Source: Comamonadaceae bacterium (GTDB taxonomy: Bacteria > Pseudomonadota > Gammaproteobacteria > Burkholderiales > Burkholderiaceae_C). From it: a DNA stretch of 64,000 nt. The position numbers and the translations under genes are program-made. The notes under the pieces are model-generated. The model saw only the letters and a program-made list of their open reading frames with translations. It had not been told where the DNA came from and did not search any database. Positions 16,623-26,232 of the stretch are shown here, one piece after another (position 1 is the stretch's first letter; every line of letters starts with the position of its first letter). Location of the stretch: the NCBI GenBank assembly GCA_947453965.1, contig CANGIQ010000011.1:25053-89052 (forward strand), given 5' to 3'.

Positions 16623-18442
16623 CCGTACTCAAAGACCTGCTCAGACAGCCTTGGGGACCTGCACATGCCACACCGCTCACAGGCTTGGACACCGCCCTGG
16701 CCAACTTGCTGCACAGCAAACACCCCAGCGACGACCCACGACACCTGTGGCTAGCGGCACTCACGAGCCACCAATGGGGGCGCGGTCATGCATGCCTGGA
16801 CTTGACGGCACTGCAACACCAAGCCGCTGCGTGGCTGGGTTGGACCAACGAGCAAGCTGCCGTGCTGCCCACCGACTTGCACACAGCTGCCCGCACACTG
16901 CCCTGGACCCAAGGTGATGCCAGCCCCTTGGTTTTGACCGAGGACGCGCAAGGTGTGCGTTTGTATTTACGCCGCGCCTGGACAGCCGAGCAAACCATCC
17001 GCCAAAGCATCGTGCAGCGTTTGGCATTGCCATGCGAAGTGACTGCTGATTTGCAACAACGCTTGGATGTGTTGTTCCCCCCTATCAGCAACGGCGAGCC
17101 CGATAGGCAGCGCCTAGCTTGTGAAGTGGCGGCACAACACCGCATCACCCTCATCACGGGTGGACCAGGCACGGGAAAAACCACCACGGTGGTCAAATTG
17201 TTGTCCCTGTTGGTGGGCACAGCTGCACACGAGTTGCAAATCCACCTCGCGGCGCCCACAGGCAAAGCGGCTGCGCGTTTGAGCGAATCCATCAGCAACG
17301 CGCTGACCCAGATGCCCGCCGATGTGCAAAAACGCATCCCCACCCATGCGCAAACACTGCACCGTTTGCTACAGACCAACAACCGCAGTCACCACAACGA
17401 TCAGCGTGTGCATCAGCTCGCCACCGATGTGGTCTTGGTCGACGAAGCGTCGATGATTGATCTCGAGATGATGGCCCGCTTGCTGCAAACCGTGCCGCCC
17501 ACTGCACGTTTGGTTTTGCTCGGCGACAAAGACCAGCTGGCCTCGGTCGAAGCCGGTGCGGTCATGTCGCAGCTGTGCACCGGCAGTTTGCTGCAACACC
17601 AAACTGTCACGCTGACACACAGCCATCGCTTTGATGTGCAAAGCGGCATTGGCCAATGGGCACGCGCTGTGAATGCCGATGTGGTCGACAACACCCCTGC
17701 ACTCCAAGCGTTGTGGAATACGGCGCCCGATTGGCTGGCCAGTTTGCCGCTGCAGCAAAGCATTGACGGCGAGACACCTGAGCCCGACGTCACACGTCTG
17801 CAACTCACCAGTGCCAGCGATGCCAAGCTGGCCGTGGGCTTGCGCTACGGATGGCGCCATTGGTTGGCTTTGCTCGATGCACACCGCACGCACAACAAAC
17901 AAGCCGCACAGCCGTGCAACGATGCGCAAGCCCTGGCCTTGCTCAAAGCCTTCACCGAGTTTTGTGTGCTGTGTGCGGTTCGCGAAGGCCCACTGGGAGT
18001 GGCACAACTCAATGCCCACATCGAACACGCACTGGGCTTGGGCGCCAGCACCTGGTATGTGGGCCGTCCAGTGATGGTGACGCGCAACGACTACGCGCTC
18101 GCGCTGATGAATGGCGACATCGGTCTGTGTCTGCCGGGGCCCGATGGCGTGTTGCGTGTGGCCTTCCCTGCAGCAGACGGTGGCGTGCGCTGGGTCATGC
18201 CCTCGCGCCTAGACAGCGTGGAGACCGTGTTTGCCATGACAGTGCACAAATCGCAAGGCTCTGAGTTTGCGCATGTGTTGTTGGTGATTCCCGCACAAGA
18301 GTCCCCCGTGCTCACGCGTGAGCTGGTTTACACCGGCCTCACCCGTGCGCGCCAGCGCCTCACGCTGTGGGCACCACAGTTGCAGGTGTTATGGAAGGCC
18401 TGCGCACGCCGCGTGTTGCGCAGTGGGGGCTTGAGCGATTAA
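16619..18442 (+). CDS. recD: Exodeoxyribonuclease V alpha subunit RecD
   Basis: A 607-residue 5'-3' superfamily 1 helicase, the fast motor of RecBCD; the size matches E. coli RecD (608). Walker A GGPGTGKT is at residues 181-188, motif II reads VDEASMID, motif III GDKDQLASVEAG, and the C-terminal motif V/VI region has TVHKSQGSEF and YTGLTRARQRL. An N-terminal domain of about 150 residues packs against RecC in the family. The start overlaps the recB stop. Only 29 bases separate its stop from the ZorA-like gene, so the zor genes are probably read from the same transcript. Confidence 0.94.
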   Translation: MTVLKDLLRQPWGPAHATPLTGLDTALANLLHSKHPSDDPRHLWLAALTSHQWGRGHACLDLTALQHQAAAWLGWTNEQAAVLPTDLHTAARTLPWTQGDASPLVLTEDAQGVRLYLRRAWTAEQTIRQSIVQRLALPCEVTADLQQRLDVLFPPISNGEPDRQRLACEVAAQHRITLITGGPGTGKTTTVVKLLSLLVGTAAHELQIHLAAPTGKAAARLSESISNALTQMPADVQKRIPTHAQTLHRLLQTNNRSHHNDQRVHQLATDVVLVDEASMIDLEMMARLLQTVPPTARLVLLGDKDQLASVEAGAVMSQLCTGSLLQHQTVTLTHSHRFDVQSGIGQWARAVNADVVDNTPALQALWNTAPDWLASLPLQQSIDGETPEPDVTRLQLTSASDAKLAVGLRYGWRHWLALLDAHRTHNKQAAQPCNDAQALALLKAFTEFCVLCAVREGPLGVAQLNAHIEHALGLGASTWYVGRPVMVTRNDYALALMNGDIGLCLPGPDGVLRVAFPAADGGVRWVMPSRLDSVETVFAMTVHKSQGSEFAHVLLVIPAQESPVLTRELVYTGLTRARQRLTLWAPQLQVLWKACARRVLRSGGLSD

Positions 18443-18471
18443 GGGCACGCCGAATTGTTCACAATAGGGGC

Positions 18472-20022
18472 ATGTTGACAAACCCCTACCTCGCCCAGCT
18501 GCAAGAGCTGGCTGTTCCGCTGGCCATTGCTGGCGTGATTCTTGTGTTTTCTGCGCTCAGTTTTGGTGTCTGGTCCGCGCGCATTCGTCAGGTACGACAT
18601 GCGGTGCGTGCCCTTGACCAACACATGGCCCAATTCACCGGCAACAGTCGGGACGCCTTGACCAGCGCGCACGCACAGACCCACGACGATGAACTCAAGT
18701 TCTTGCTGCGCGAAACCGAAGCCGGCTTGATCGACTTGCCCACGCAAGCGGGGAGCCGAACCGGTCCACGGGCGAGTTACAGCTTTCGCAGCCATGCCGA
18801 CACCTGGACGGTGCGCAGCGTGCTCGGCGGCCGCATGAACTTGGCCTTGTTTGAAACCATGCCCAATTTGTTGATTGGTTTTGGCCTGATGTGCACCTTC
18901 ATCTTTTTGGCCGTGGCTTTGCAGCAAGCGGGCTTGGCGCTCAACGCGCTGGATGTGTCCGCACGCCAGCAAGACCAGGCCTTGCAGTCGCTGATTGCCA
19001 CAGCGGGTGGCAAGTTCATCACGTCTATCGCAGGCTTGCTATGTTCCTTGGTATGGAACTGGCGTGCCAAAGTAGCGCTGGAGAATTTGCAGGCCAGCAT
19101 CGACACGCTGTGCCACACCCTGCGCAGCCATGTGCCCGACAACGCCGCCGAAGCCAGCGTGCGCATGCAACTGGCCTTGTTCCAAGACATCTTGGATGAA
19201 AACCGTTCACAGGTGAGTGAGCTGCGACGCTTTGAAGGTGACTTTGCCCATGCAATTGGCGATGCGCTGGCACGCCAGATGCAGCCTGCATTTGACAAGC
19301 TGGGCAGCTTGGCCGACAGCATTCAAGCGTCCAGCCAAAGCTTTGGCAGCGCAGGCAGCCAAGCCGCTGGTGAGTTGAGCAAGGCCGGTGCGGCCATGAC
19401 GCAAGGGATTGAAAACGGCCTCGCGTCATTCAACGACGCGGTCACCACCTTGGCACAGACCATTCAAACCACCCGCGCCACCGTGACGGATCTGGACGCC
19501 GCGCTGGGCCGTGCGGCCACCGCAGGCGATCAAGGCACACAGCGGATGGAAACCTTGCTGGGCAGTTTTGGTCAAACCATCGCCAGCGTGCAAACCGCGA
19601 TGTCGGGCTTGCAAGGCACGGTCGACAAAATCGACCACATGGCCGACAAGTTCAAGGACAGCGCCAGCGCGATTGAAAGCTCGGTCAACCTGCAACGCGC
19701 TGCCGCTGCTGATTTCAAAGAAGCCTTGGTGCCCATGAACCAAGCGCTGGGCCAAACCGTGGACACCCTCAAAACCAGCGCGGTGTCGGCCGAAGAAGCA
19801 CTAGGCCATGTACGCACGCATTTGCAAGACGCCCAAAAAGCGCTCACCGGCACGGTAGACGCGCTCACCCAAGGCGTGTCGGGCTACAGCACACAAATTG
19901 CCGAGCTGCACACCAAGATGGACCAACACTTGGCCACAGCCGTCAACCAACTCAGTGGCAGCATCACCAACCTGGAGGAAGTGCTCGATGAGTTCATCGA
20001 TGCGCTGCCGCCCAAGGCTTGA
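18472..20022 (+). CDS. zorA: ZorA-like MotA/TolQ-family motor protein with long coiled-coil tail
   Basis: A 516-residue inner-membrane protein. Helices are seen at about residues 14-34, 131-151 (MPNLLIGFGLMCTFIFLAVAL) and 180-197 (GKFITSIAGLLCSLVWNW), the MotA/TolQ/ExbB core. Residues about 200-516 are a continuous Ala/Gln/Ser-rich helical coiled coil, as in the cytoplasmic tail of the Zorya anti-phage motor ZorA. The tail is shorter than I would expect for the best-known E. coli protein. The ATG at 18472 gives a short N-terminus before helix 1; the frame extends upstream into recD. It is followed by ZorB- and ZorC-like genes. In Zorya, ZorA surrounds ZorB and signals phage entry through the tail. 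Assignment rests on architecture and context. Confidence 0.75.
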   Translation: MLTNPYLAQLQELAVPLAIAGVILVFSALSFGVWSARIRQVRHAVRALDQHMAQFTGNSRDALTSAHAQTHDDELKFLLRETEAGLIDLPTQAGSRTGPRASYSFRSHADTWTVRSVLGGRMNLALFETMPNLLIGFGLMCTFIFLAVALQQAGLALNALDVSARQQDQALQSLIATAGGKFITSIAGLLCSLVWNWRAKVALENLQASIDTLCHTLRSHVPDNAAEASVRMQLALFQDILDENRSQVSELRRFEGDFAHAIGDALARQMQPAFDKLGSLADSIQASSQSFGSAGSQAAGELSKAGAAMTQGIENGLASFNDAVTTLAQTIQTTRATVTDLDAALGRAATAGDQGTQRMETLLGSFGQTIASVQTAMSGLQGTVDKIDHMADKFKDSASAIESSVNLQRAAAADFKEALVPMNQALGQTVDTLKTSAVSAEEALGHVRTHLQDAQKALTGTVDALTQGVSGYSTQIAELHTKMDQHLATAVNQLSGSITNLEEVLDEFIDALPPKA

Positions 20023-20054
20023 TGCACTGAGCATTCAGTCCGCGCAAAGTTCTC

Positions 20055-20807
20055 ATGTTCATCAAAACACGCCGCAACACCGTTGCCACCCACGAGCAGG
20101 TCGAAGAGTCAGGCTACATGGCTTCGGCCAGCGACTTGATGATTGGCCTGCTGTTCATCTTCATCGTGATGGTGATGGTGCTGCTCTCACGCAAACCCGA
20201 ACAGCCGCCTGAACCTCCCGCCGACCCACTGGCCACCGTGGTGCACACCATTGGCACCAAGCTGCAAAACGCGGGCGTGCCGGTGACGATCAACCAAGTC
20301 TCGGGCGTGATCAGCCTGCCAGCCGACACCTTGTTTGCGCGCGGCAGTGCCGAGCTTGAAGGCTTGGGCGTGCGCACACTGCGCCAATCGGCCGAACAGT
20401 TGCAACAGGTGCTGCCTTGCTACATCTATTCGCAACGCCGCCATTTGCCAGCCGACTGCCCTCCCAACCCACAACAGGTGGAAATTGAAACCATCCTGAT
20501 TGAAGGCCACACCGACTCTGTGCCACTGCACCGGGGCGACTACAACAACTGGCATTTGGGTCTGGACCGCGCACGTGCGGTCTACAAAGTGCTGGGTTCA
20601 GAAGGCATGCAAAGCTACCGAAACGAACGCGAACAACCGGTGTTTGGCATCAGCTCTTACGCTGACGAGCGCCCCACCAGCAAGGAGAACGAGGCCCAAA
20701 ACCGCCGCGTCGAGCTGCGTTTTGTATTGGCATTCCAACCCACCGAAGTCGGCGCCTCCAAAGCCCCGAGCAGCACCTTGAAAAAGATGCAAGAGACGGT
20801 GCACTAG
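20055..20807 (+). CDS. zorB: ZorB-like MotB/OmpA-family stator protein
   Basis: A 250-residue protein with one transmembrane helix (about residues 28-44) preceded by Asp27 in SASDLMIGLLFIF, the position of the proton-carrying aspartate in MotB/ZorB proteins. After a proline-rich linker an OmpA-type peptidoglycan-binding domain follows, with EGHTDS (150-155), LGLDRARAVYKVL and NRRVELRF (216-223). Two cysteines (in LPCYIY and PADCPP) bracket a short periplasmic insert and may be disulfide-linked. The gene starts 32 bases after zorA. Together they would make a proton-driven 5:2 motor anchored to the cell wall, as known for Zorya. Alternative: a generic MotAB-like pair, less likely given the ZorC-like neighbour. 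Confidence 0.78.
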   Translation: MFIKTRRNTVATHEQVEESGYMASASDLMIGLLFIFIVMVMVLLSRKPEQPPEPPADPLATVVHTIGTKLQNAGVPVTINQVSGVISLPADTLFARGSAELEGLGVRTLRQSAEQLQQVLPCYIYSQRRHLPADCPPNPQQVEIETILIEGHTDSVPLHRGDYNNWHLGLDRARAVYKVLGSEGMQSYRNEREQPVFGISSYADERPTSKENEAQNRRVELRFVLAFQPTEVGASKAPSSTLKKMQETVH

Positions 20808-20833
20808 ACACGCGCGCATTGCCACCACACGCT

Positions 20834-22258
20834 ATGCAAGAGTTCTTCGCGCCCCTGCCACCCGACTTTGACCAGCTCGCCCACGCGGCGCGCACCAAGC
20901 GCGGCGGCTTGGGCACAGACCCCGATTTGCGCACCGTGGGCGAGCGCACCTACAGCGCGTTTGAACGTGTGCAGTTTGCGCCCCACAGCGCCACACCACG
21001 CCAACGCGATTGGCGACACATTCCGTACGCGCTGTGGCTAGGGACTGAACGTGGCTTGCACACCCACACACCGCTGATTGACCACTACTTTGAGGTGGCC
21101 GTGCCCGAAGCACGCACCTCGCGCCGCCCGCTCAAATGGGGCCGTGGCTTGCTGCACACCTATTTGCAAGGCTTCAACTCCGACAGCCCCGTGTTTTTGA
21201 AGTTGGCTCAAGCCGCACGCAGCTTCTTTTTAGACCCACGCGTGTTGGCTTCGTTGTCTGAAACCGAGGCCAATGGTCTAGAGCGGCTCATCACCACACT
21301 CGATGTGCTGGACCCACGATCAGGGCCGCAGCGCGTCGCCGACGATATTTTGAGCTTGCCCGATGGCAAAACCTTGCTCGACTGGCAAACACGCCACGGA
21401 CTCACATCTGGCTTTTGGCTCAACAACTTTTGCCGGCACGCTTTTTTAGAAGCCCTGCAAGCCCCCGAGGACGTGCGCCGTGACCTGCGCTACATCCAAC
21501 GCGTGTGTGCTTGGGCCGTGCACGATGCAGGCACACCACAACAACGCTTTCGCTACCCCATTTGCCGCGATGAGTTTGCCTACAGCTTGCTCTCACCCTG
21601 GTTTCAAACCACGCCGCCACCCGAGGTGCAACACACCTTGATGTCTGAATTGCTGCGCACCTTGGGCGATCCACGTCACAACCATGCGGGCTGGTTGGGT
21701 GTGCGGCGCGAAGCCATCGAGACGGTGAGCCGCTGGCTCACGGGTCGCACCATGGATGCGTTTTTTCAAATCTTGCAACACACCCAAGATGACATTGGGC
21801 CTTACCGTCGGCGCTTTTGGGAAGCCTACTTTCATGCCGGCCACATCTTGGAGGCCTGGGTGGCGTTGGGCGAAGATGCCGCCAATGCCTTGCGAGCCAT
21901 TGACGTACGAGGCGAGCTCGATCACGCCAAAATTTTGGGCAAAATTTCGCCTAACCAATGTGTGCTGATGCTGCGCATGGGCCACCTCCTGTTTTGCGAT
22001 TGGAGCCACCAAGGCCGCTTGCGCGCCATTGACATCCACAGCCGCCAAGCGCCCAAGCTGTACCAGACACAATACGAACTCTTTGAGCTGCGTTTTGCCA
22101 CACCGCTGGATTTCAACCAAGGACGTTTGGATGACCCGGGCCTGCTGCACCTCGAATCTGAGCTCGGCGGCTGGCAAGATACGGCCCGTGACTTTATTTC
22201 GCAACATCTGGGCATTACCCTGCCGTTGGCAGATTTGATGCCCACTGAATCGACCTAA
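20834..22258 (+). CDS. zorC: ZorC-like EH-signature domain protein
   Basis: A 474-residue soluble protein lacking transmembrane helices. Size, position after ZorA/ZorB homologues and the C-terminal pattern FWEAYF (Glu330) ... CDWSHQGRLRAIDIH (His392) fit the EH-signature domain found in ZorC of type I Zorya, where a conserved Glu and His are needed and the protein binds DNA. I assign it from pattern and context, not from a search. The ATG at 20834 (26 bases after zorB) is used; a TTG at 20819 is possible. No ZorD (Snf2 helicase-nuclease) or ZorE (HNH nuclease) follows, so the usual effector is missing here. Confidence 0.65.
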   Translation: MQEFFAPLPPDFDQLAHAARTKRGGLGTDPDLRTVGERTYSAFERVQFAPHSATPRQRDWRHIPYALWLGTERGLHTHTPLIDHYFEVAVPEARTSRRPLKWGRGLLHTYLQGFNSDSPVFLKLAQAARSFFLDPRVLASLSETEANGLERLITTLDVLDPRSGPQRVADDILSLPDGKTLLDWQTRHGLTSGFWLNNFCRHAFLEALQAPEDVRRDLRYIQRVCAWAVHDAGTPQQRFRYPICRDEFAYSLLSPWFQTTPPPEVQHTLMSELLRTLGDPRHNHAGWLGVRREAIETVSRWLTGRTMDAFFQILQHTQDDIGPYRRRFWEAYFHAGHILEAWVALGEDAANALRAIDVRGELDHAKILGKISPNQCVLMLRMGHLLFCDWSHQGRLRAIDIHSRQAPKLYQTQYELFELRFATPLDFNQGRLDDPGLLHLESELGGWQDTARDFISQHLGITLPLADLMPTEST

Positions 22259-22288
22259 CCTTTTCATCAAAACTGCAAGGAGCAACCC

Positions 22289-22861
22289 ATGAGTGAAGTG
22301 CCAGAAACCGAATTGCCCGAACAACACAACGACCCCTTCCGCACCCGCTGCGCCATGTTGGTGTCTGTCTTGGCCATGGTGTTGGCGATCGCCAGCTTGG
22401 GTGGCAACAATGCCTCTAAAGAAAGCATGGTCAACAACATCTTGGCCTCCAACGCTTATTCGTTCTACCAAGCCAAGAACATTCGCCAAACCGAATACAA
22501 AATTGCGGCAGCTGACATCGAAATACAACTGGCCCAGGACAAAGCCAGCCCTGCTGCCAAAGCCTTGTTAGAGAAAAAACTGGCCGATTACCAAAAAAAC
22601 ATCGCCCGCTATGAGTCAGAACCCGAAACCGGGGAAGGCAAAAAAGAGCTGATGGCCAAAGCCAAGGAATACGAGCACGAGCGCGACCACGCCATGGCCC
22701 AAGACCCTTGGTTTGACTACGCCGAAGCCCTGCTGCAAATTGCCATTGTGTTGACCTCGGTGGCGATTTTGACCGGCGCACGCGCTTTGTTCTGGGTGCC
22801 TTGTGGCCTTGGCATTCTGGGCATTTTGGCAACCATCAATGGGTTTATCCTGTTGATTTGA
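22289..22861 (+). CDS. DUF4337-like membrane protein
   Basis: A 190-residue protein with an N-terminal transmembrane helix (about residues 20-38), a central charged helical segment rich in Lys/Glu (about 60-135, with repeated heptad-like spacing) and two C-terminal helices (about 146-190, ending GLGILGILATINGFILLI). This layout matches DUF4337 proteins, whose function is unknown. AAGGAG at 22278-22283 fixes the start. It begins 30 bases after the zorC-like stop and is followed by a terminator, so it is the last gene of the recCBD-zor unit by position. Whether it belongs functionally is open; DUF4337 genes also occur elsewhere. Confidence 0.75.
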   Translation: MSEVPETELPEQHNDPFRTRCAMLVSVLAMVLAIASLGGNNASKESMVNNILASNAYSFYQAKNIRQTEYKIAAADIEIQLAQDKASPAAKALLEKKLADYQKNIARYESEPETGEGKKELMAKAKEYEHERDHAMAQDPWFDYAEALLQIAIVLTSVAILTGARALFWVPCGLGILGILATINGFILLI

Positions 22862-22917
22862 TCAGGCGCCAAGCCGCGGGTTTGTCAGCCCCGGATCAGT
22901 CAGACCCTTGTAAGAGC

Positions 22918-22942
22918 ACCCCGCCACAGTTGCGGGGTTTTT
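22918..22942 (+). terminator. Rho-independent terminator closing the recCBD-zor unit
   Basis: ACCCCGC, a 7-base loop and GCGGGGT form a 7-base-pair stem followed by TTTT. It sits 57 bases after the DUF4337 stop and 35 bases before acs. It could also act as a leader hairpin of acs if that promoter lies upstream. Confidence 0.75.
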
Positions 22943-22976
22943 AGCCTTAGCCGTCCACAAGAAGGAGACCGTTTCC

Positions 22977-24941
22977 ATGAGCGACATCACCATCCACCAG
23001 CCATCGGCTGAGTTCGTCAAGCAAGCCAACGTATCCGGCATGGCCGCCTACGACGCCTTGTGCAAAAAAGCAGAAACCGACTACGAAGGCTTTTGGGCCG
23101 AGCAAGCCCGCGAATTGCTGAGCTGGAAAACCCCCTTCACCAAAGTGCTCGACGAAAGCAAGGCCCCCTTCTTTAAGTGGTTCGAAGACGGCACCTTGAA
23201 CGCGTCTTACAACTGTCTGGACCGCAACATCGAAAAAGGCTTGGGCGACAAAACCGCCATCATCTTCGAAGCCGACGGCGGCGAAGTGACCAAGGCCACT
23301 TACAAGCAATTGCTGGCCAAGACGTGTCAATACGCCAACGCGCTGAAATCCATCGGCGTCAAAAAGGGCGACCGCGTGATGATCTACATCTCGATGTCGA
23401 TCGAAGGCGTGGCCGCCATGCAAGCCTGTGCCCGCATTGGCGCCACCCACTCGGTGGTGTTCGGTGGTTTCTCGGCGCAATCGCTGCGTGACCGCGTGGA
23501 AGACACCGGCGCGGTGGCCATCATCACCGCTGACCAACAAGTGCGCGGTGGCAAGCACCTGCCCTTGAAAGCCATCGTCGACGAAGCCCTGACTCTGGGT
23601 GGCTGCGACTCGGTGAAAAACGTGTTGGTGGTCAAGCGCACCGGTGGCGACATTGCCATGGCCGCAGGCCGCGACCAATGGATGGCCGACTTGGCCGACA
23701 AGCAAGCCACCACCTGTGAACCCGAGTGGGTGGGTGCTGAGCACCCCTTGTTCTTGCTCTACACCTCGGGCTCGACAGGCAAGCCCAAAGGTGTGCAACA
23801 CAGCACCGGCGGCTATTTGCTGCATGCGGCCTTGACCACCAAGTGGACGTTTGACTTGAAAGACAACGACGTGTTTTGGTGCACCGCCGACATCGGCTGG
23901 GTCACTGGCCACACCTACATCACCTACGGCCCCTTGGCTTTGGGCGGCACTGAAATCGTGTTCGAAGGCGTGCCGACCTATCCTGACGCGGGCCGCTTCT
24001 GGAAGATGATCCAAGACCACAAAGTTTCGATCTTCTACACAGCCCCCACGGCAATTCGTTCATTGATCAAAGCGGCTGAAGCCAACGATGCCGTTCACCC
24101 CAAGAGCTACAACCTCTCGAGCCTGCGTCTGCTGGGCTCGGTGGGCGAGCCGATCAACCCCGCCGCCTGGGAGTGGTACTACAAGCATGTGGGCGGCAGC
24201 CGTTGCCCCATCGTGGACACCTTCTGGCAAACCGAAACCGGCGGCCACATGATCACCCCCCTGCCCGGTGTGACGCCCATGGTGCCTGGCTCTTGCACCT
24301 TGCCCTTCCCCGGCATTCAAGCGGCCGTGGTGGACGAAGCAGGCCACGACATGCCCAACGGCCAAGGCGGCATCTTGGTGGTCAAGCGCCCCTGGCCTTC
24401 GATGATTCGCACCATCTGGGGTGACCCAGACCGTTTCGTCAAAAGCTACTACCCCGAAGAATTCAAGGGCAAGTACTACCTGGCGGGCGACGGTGCGATC
24501 CGCGACGAGAAAACTGGCTACTTCACCATCACCGGTCGCATTGACGACGTGTTGAACGTGTCGGGTCACCGCATGGGCACGATGGAAATCGAATCGGCCT
24601 TGGTGAGCTGCACCGAGTTGGTGGCAGAAGCCGCGGTGGTCGGTCGCCCCGACGATACCACTGGCGAAGCCATCTGCGCCTTCGTGGTGTTGAAGCGTCC
24701 ACGCCCCACGGGCGACGAAGCCAAGCAAATTGCTAAGATTTTGCGTGACCACGTGGGCAAAGAAATTGGCCCCATCGCCAAGCCTAAAGACATCCGCTTC
24801 GGCGACAACTTGCCCAAGACCCGCTCGGGCAAGATCATGCGCCGCTTGCTGCGCAGCTTGGCCAAGAACGAGGCGATCACCCAAGACACCTCGACCCTGG
24901 AAAACCCAGCCATTCTTGATCAGCTGACCGACAACCACTGA
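22977..24941 (+). CDS. acs: Acetyl-CoA synthetase
   Basis: A 654-residue AMP-forming acetate:CoA ligase, the size of E. coli Acs (652). The P-loop is [12 protein letters not shown], the acetate pocket region [12 protein letters not shown], the hinge [13 protein letters not shown] and the C-terminal acetylatable lysine in [15 protein letters not shown], all canonical. It converts acetate, ATP and CoA to acetyl-CoA for growth on acetate and for scavenging. GAAGGAG at 22961-22967 precedes the ATG. Single-gene unit ending at a strong terminator (24963-24993). Confidence 0.97.
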   Translation: MSDITIHQPSAEFVKQANVSGMAAYDALCKKAETDYEGFWAEQARELLSWKTPFTKVLDESKAPFFKWFEDGTLNASYNCLDRNIEKGLGDKTAIIFEADGGEVTKATYKQLLAKTCQYANALKSIGVKKGDRVMIYISMSIEGVAAMQACARIGATHSVVFGGFSAQSLRDRVEDTGAVAIITADQQVRGGKHLPLKAIVDEALTLGGCDSVKNVLVVKRTGGDIAMAAGRDQWMADLADKQATTCEPEWVGAEHPLFLLYTSGSTGKPKGVQHSTGGYLLHAALTTKWTFDLKDNDVFWCTADIGWVTGHTYITYGPLALGGTEIVFEGVPTYPDAGRFWKMIQDHKVSIFYTAPTAIRSLIKAAEANDAVHPKSYNLSSLRLLGSVGEPINPAAWEWYYKHVGGSRCPIVDTFWQTETGGHMITPLPGVTPMVPGSCTLPFPGIQAAVVDEAGHDMPNGQGGILVVKRPWPSMIRTIWGDPDRFVKSYYPEEFKGKYYLAGDGAIRDEKTGYFTITGRIDDVLNVSGHRMGTMEIESALVSCTELVAEAAVVGRPDDTTGEAICAFVVLKRPRPTGDEAKQIAKILRDHVGKEIGPIAKPKDIRFGDNLPKTRSGKIMRRLLRSLAKNEAITQDTSTLENPAILDQLTDNH

Positions 24942-24962
24942 TTTGCGGTTGACGCCACACCC

Positions 24963-24993
24963 AACCCGCTGAGTCACCTCAGCGGGTTTTTTT
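24963..24993 (+). terminator. Rho-independent terminator after acs
   Basis: AACCCGCTGAG, loop TCAC, CTCAGCGGGTT is a perfect 11-base-pair stem running into seven T residues, 21 bases after the acs stop. The next 121 bases to the ABC ATPase start presumably hold its promoter; no convincing -35/-10 pair was identified. Confidence 0.92.
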
Positions 24994-25114
24994 ATGCCTG
25001 TCTCGCACGTAACTTTGGCGCGGGTAAACCTCTATTCGGAATTGAGATTGCATCGCAAGAATGGCTAGCAGAAGCACCCATTGTTAAGCGTCAGTTCACA
25101 ACAGAGGTAATTGC

Positions 25115-26182
25115 ATGGCATCTGTCACCATCGGCGAAGTCCACAAATCGTTTGGCCCCACCCACATCATCAAAGGGGTTTCGGTCGATATCAAAGATGG
25201 GGAGTTCTGTGTGTTGGTCGGCCCTTCGGGCTGCGGCAAATCCACGCTGTTGCGCATGATCGCGGGTCTGGAAGAAATATCGGGCGGCACCATTAGCATT
25301 GGCAACAAGGTGGTCAACGACATGCCCCCCAAAGAGCGCGACATCGCCATGGTGTTTCAAAACTACGCGCTCTACCCTCACATGACGGTGCGTGACAACA
25401 TGGCGTTCTCGCTGATGTTGGCCAAGCAAGATCAAAAAACCATTGATGCCAGCCTGGCCAAAGCCGCCGACATCTTGGGGCTGAACGCCTTGATGGACCG
25501 TTTTCCACGCCAGCTCTCGGGCGGTCAGCGCCAACGCGTGGCCATGGGGCGCGCCATTGTGCGGGACTCGCAGGTGTTTTTGTTTGACGAGCCCTTGTCC
25601 AACCTGGACGCGCAGCTGCGCGTGGCCATGCGCACCGAAATCAAGGCCTTGCACCAGCGGCTGAAAACCACCTCGATTTACGTGACCCACGATCAAATTG
25701 AGGCCATGACCATGGCCGACAAAATCGTGGTCATGCGCGATGGTTTGGTGGAGCAAACTGGCTCGCCACTGGAGCTTTACGACCGTCCCGCCAACCAGTT
25801 TGTGGCAGGCTTCATCGGCTCGCCATCCATGAACTTCTTGCCTGGCACGGTCAAGGGCGCACAGGTGGTGTTGAGCGATGGCACGCAATTGCCCATGCCC
25901 ACCCAAGCCCATGCCAGCGAAGGCCAACAGGTGGTCTACGGCATTCGCCCTGAACATTTGGAAATTGCATCAAGCCACGACGGTGTGGCCACCACCGTGT
26001 CTTTGGTGGAACCCACCGGTGCCGAAACCCAAGTGTTCACACAAATCTCGGGCATTCATGTCAACAGCGTGTTTCGCGAGCGACATGAGTTCGCGCCCGG
26101 CGAGACCATTTATTTGCGGCCAGACACGGCCCGCGCGCACTTGTTCGATGCCACCACGGGCAAAAGGCTGGTGGCGTCTTAA
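25115..26182 (+). CDS. Sugar ABC transporter ATP-binding protein (MalK/UgpC type)
   Basis: A 355-residue ATPase of carbohydrate importers. Walker A GPSGCGKST (about residues 38-46), Q-loop MVFQNYALYPHMTV, signature LSGGQRQRVAMGRAIV, Walker B LFDEPLSNLDA, and a C-terminal TOBE/OB regulatory domain (about 235-355, FIGSPSMNFLPG, YGIRPEHLEI) that marks the MalK/UgpC/SmoK group. It is placed first in a four-gene unit with a binding protein and two permeases, a common order for polyol and glycerol-phosphate-type systems. Substrate unknown. The start is at ATG 25115 after AGAGG. Confidence 0.9.
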   Translation: MASVTIGEVHKSFGPTHIIKGVSVDIKDGEFCVLVGPSGCGKSTLLRMIAGLEEISGGTISIGNKVVNDMPPKERDIAMVFQNYALYPHMTVRDNMAFSLMLAKQDQKTIDASLAKAADILGLNALMDRFPRQLSGGQRQRVAMGRAIVRDSQVFLFDEPLSNLDAQLRVAMRTEIKALHQRLKTTSIYVTHDQIEAMTMADKIVVMRDGLVEQTGSPLELYDRPANQFVAGFIGSPSMNFLPGTVKGAQVVLSDGTQLPMPTQAHASEGQQVVYGIRPEHLEIASSHDGVATTVSLVEPTGAETQVFTQISGIHVNSVFRERHEFAPGETIYLRPDTARAHLFDATTGKRLVAS

Positions 26183-26232
26183 TTCCCATTCCATGTGTTT
26201 GTGTGTAGGTAACTTTTTCTAAGGAGACGAGC

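Noticed and set aside
18472..20022. ZorA-like gene considered as a plain TolQ/ExbB or chemotaxis protein
   Set aside because: The 300-residue coiled-coil tail and the OmpA-type and EH-like neighbours do not fit TolQ/ExbB, and there is no chemotaxis signalling tip.
22947..24020. Long open frame opposite the acs gene
   Set aside because: Antisense shadow in GC-rich coding DNA; His/Gly/Val-rich composition, no domains, and acs is complete on the other strand.
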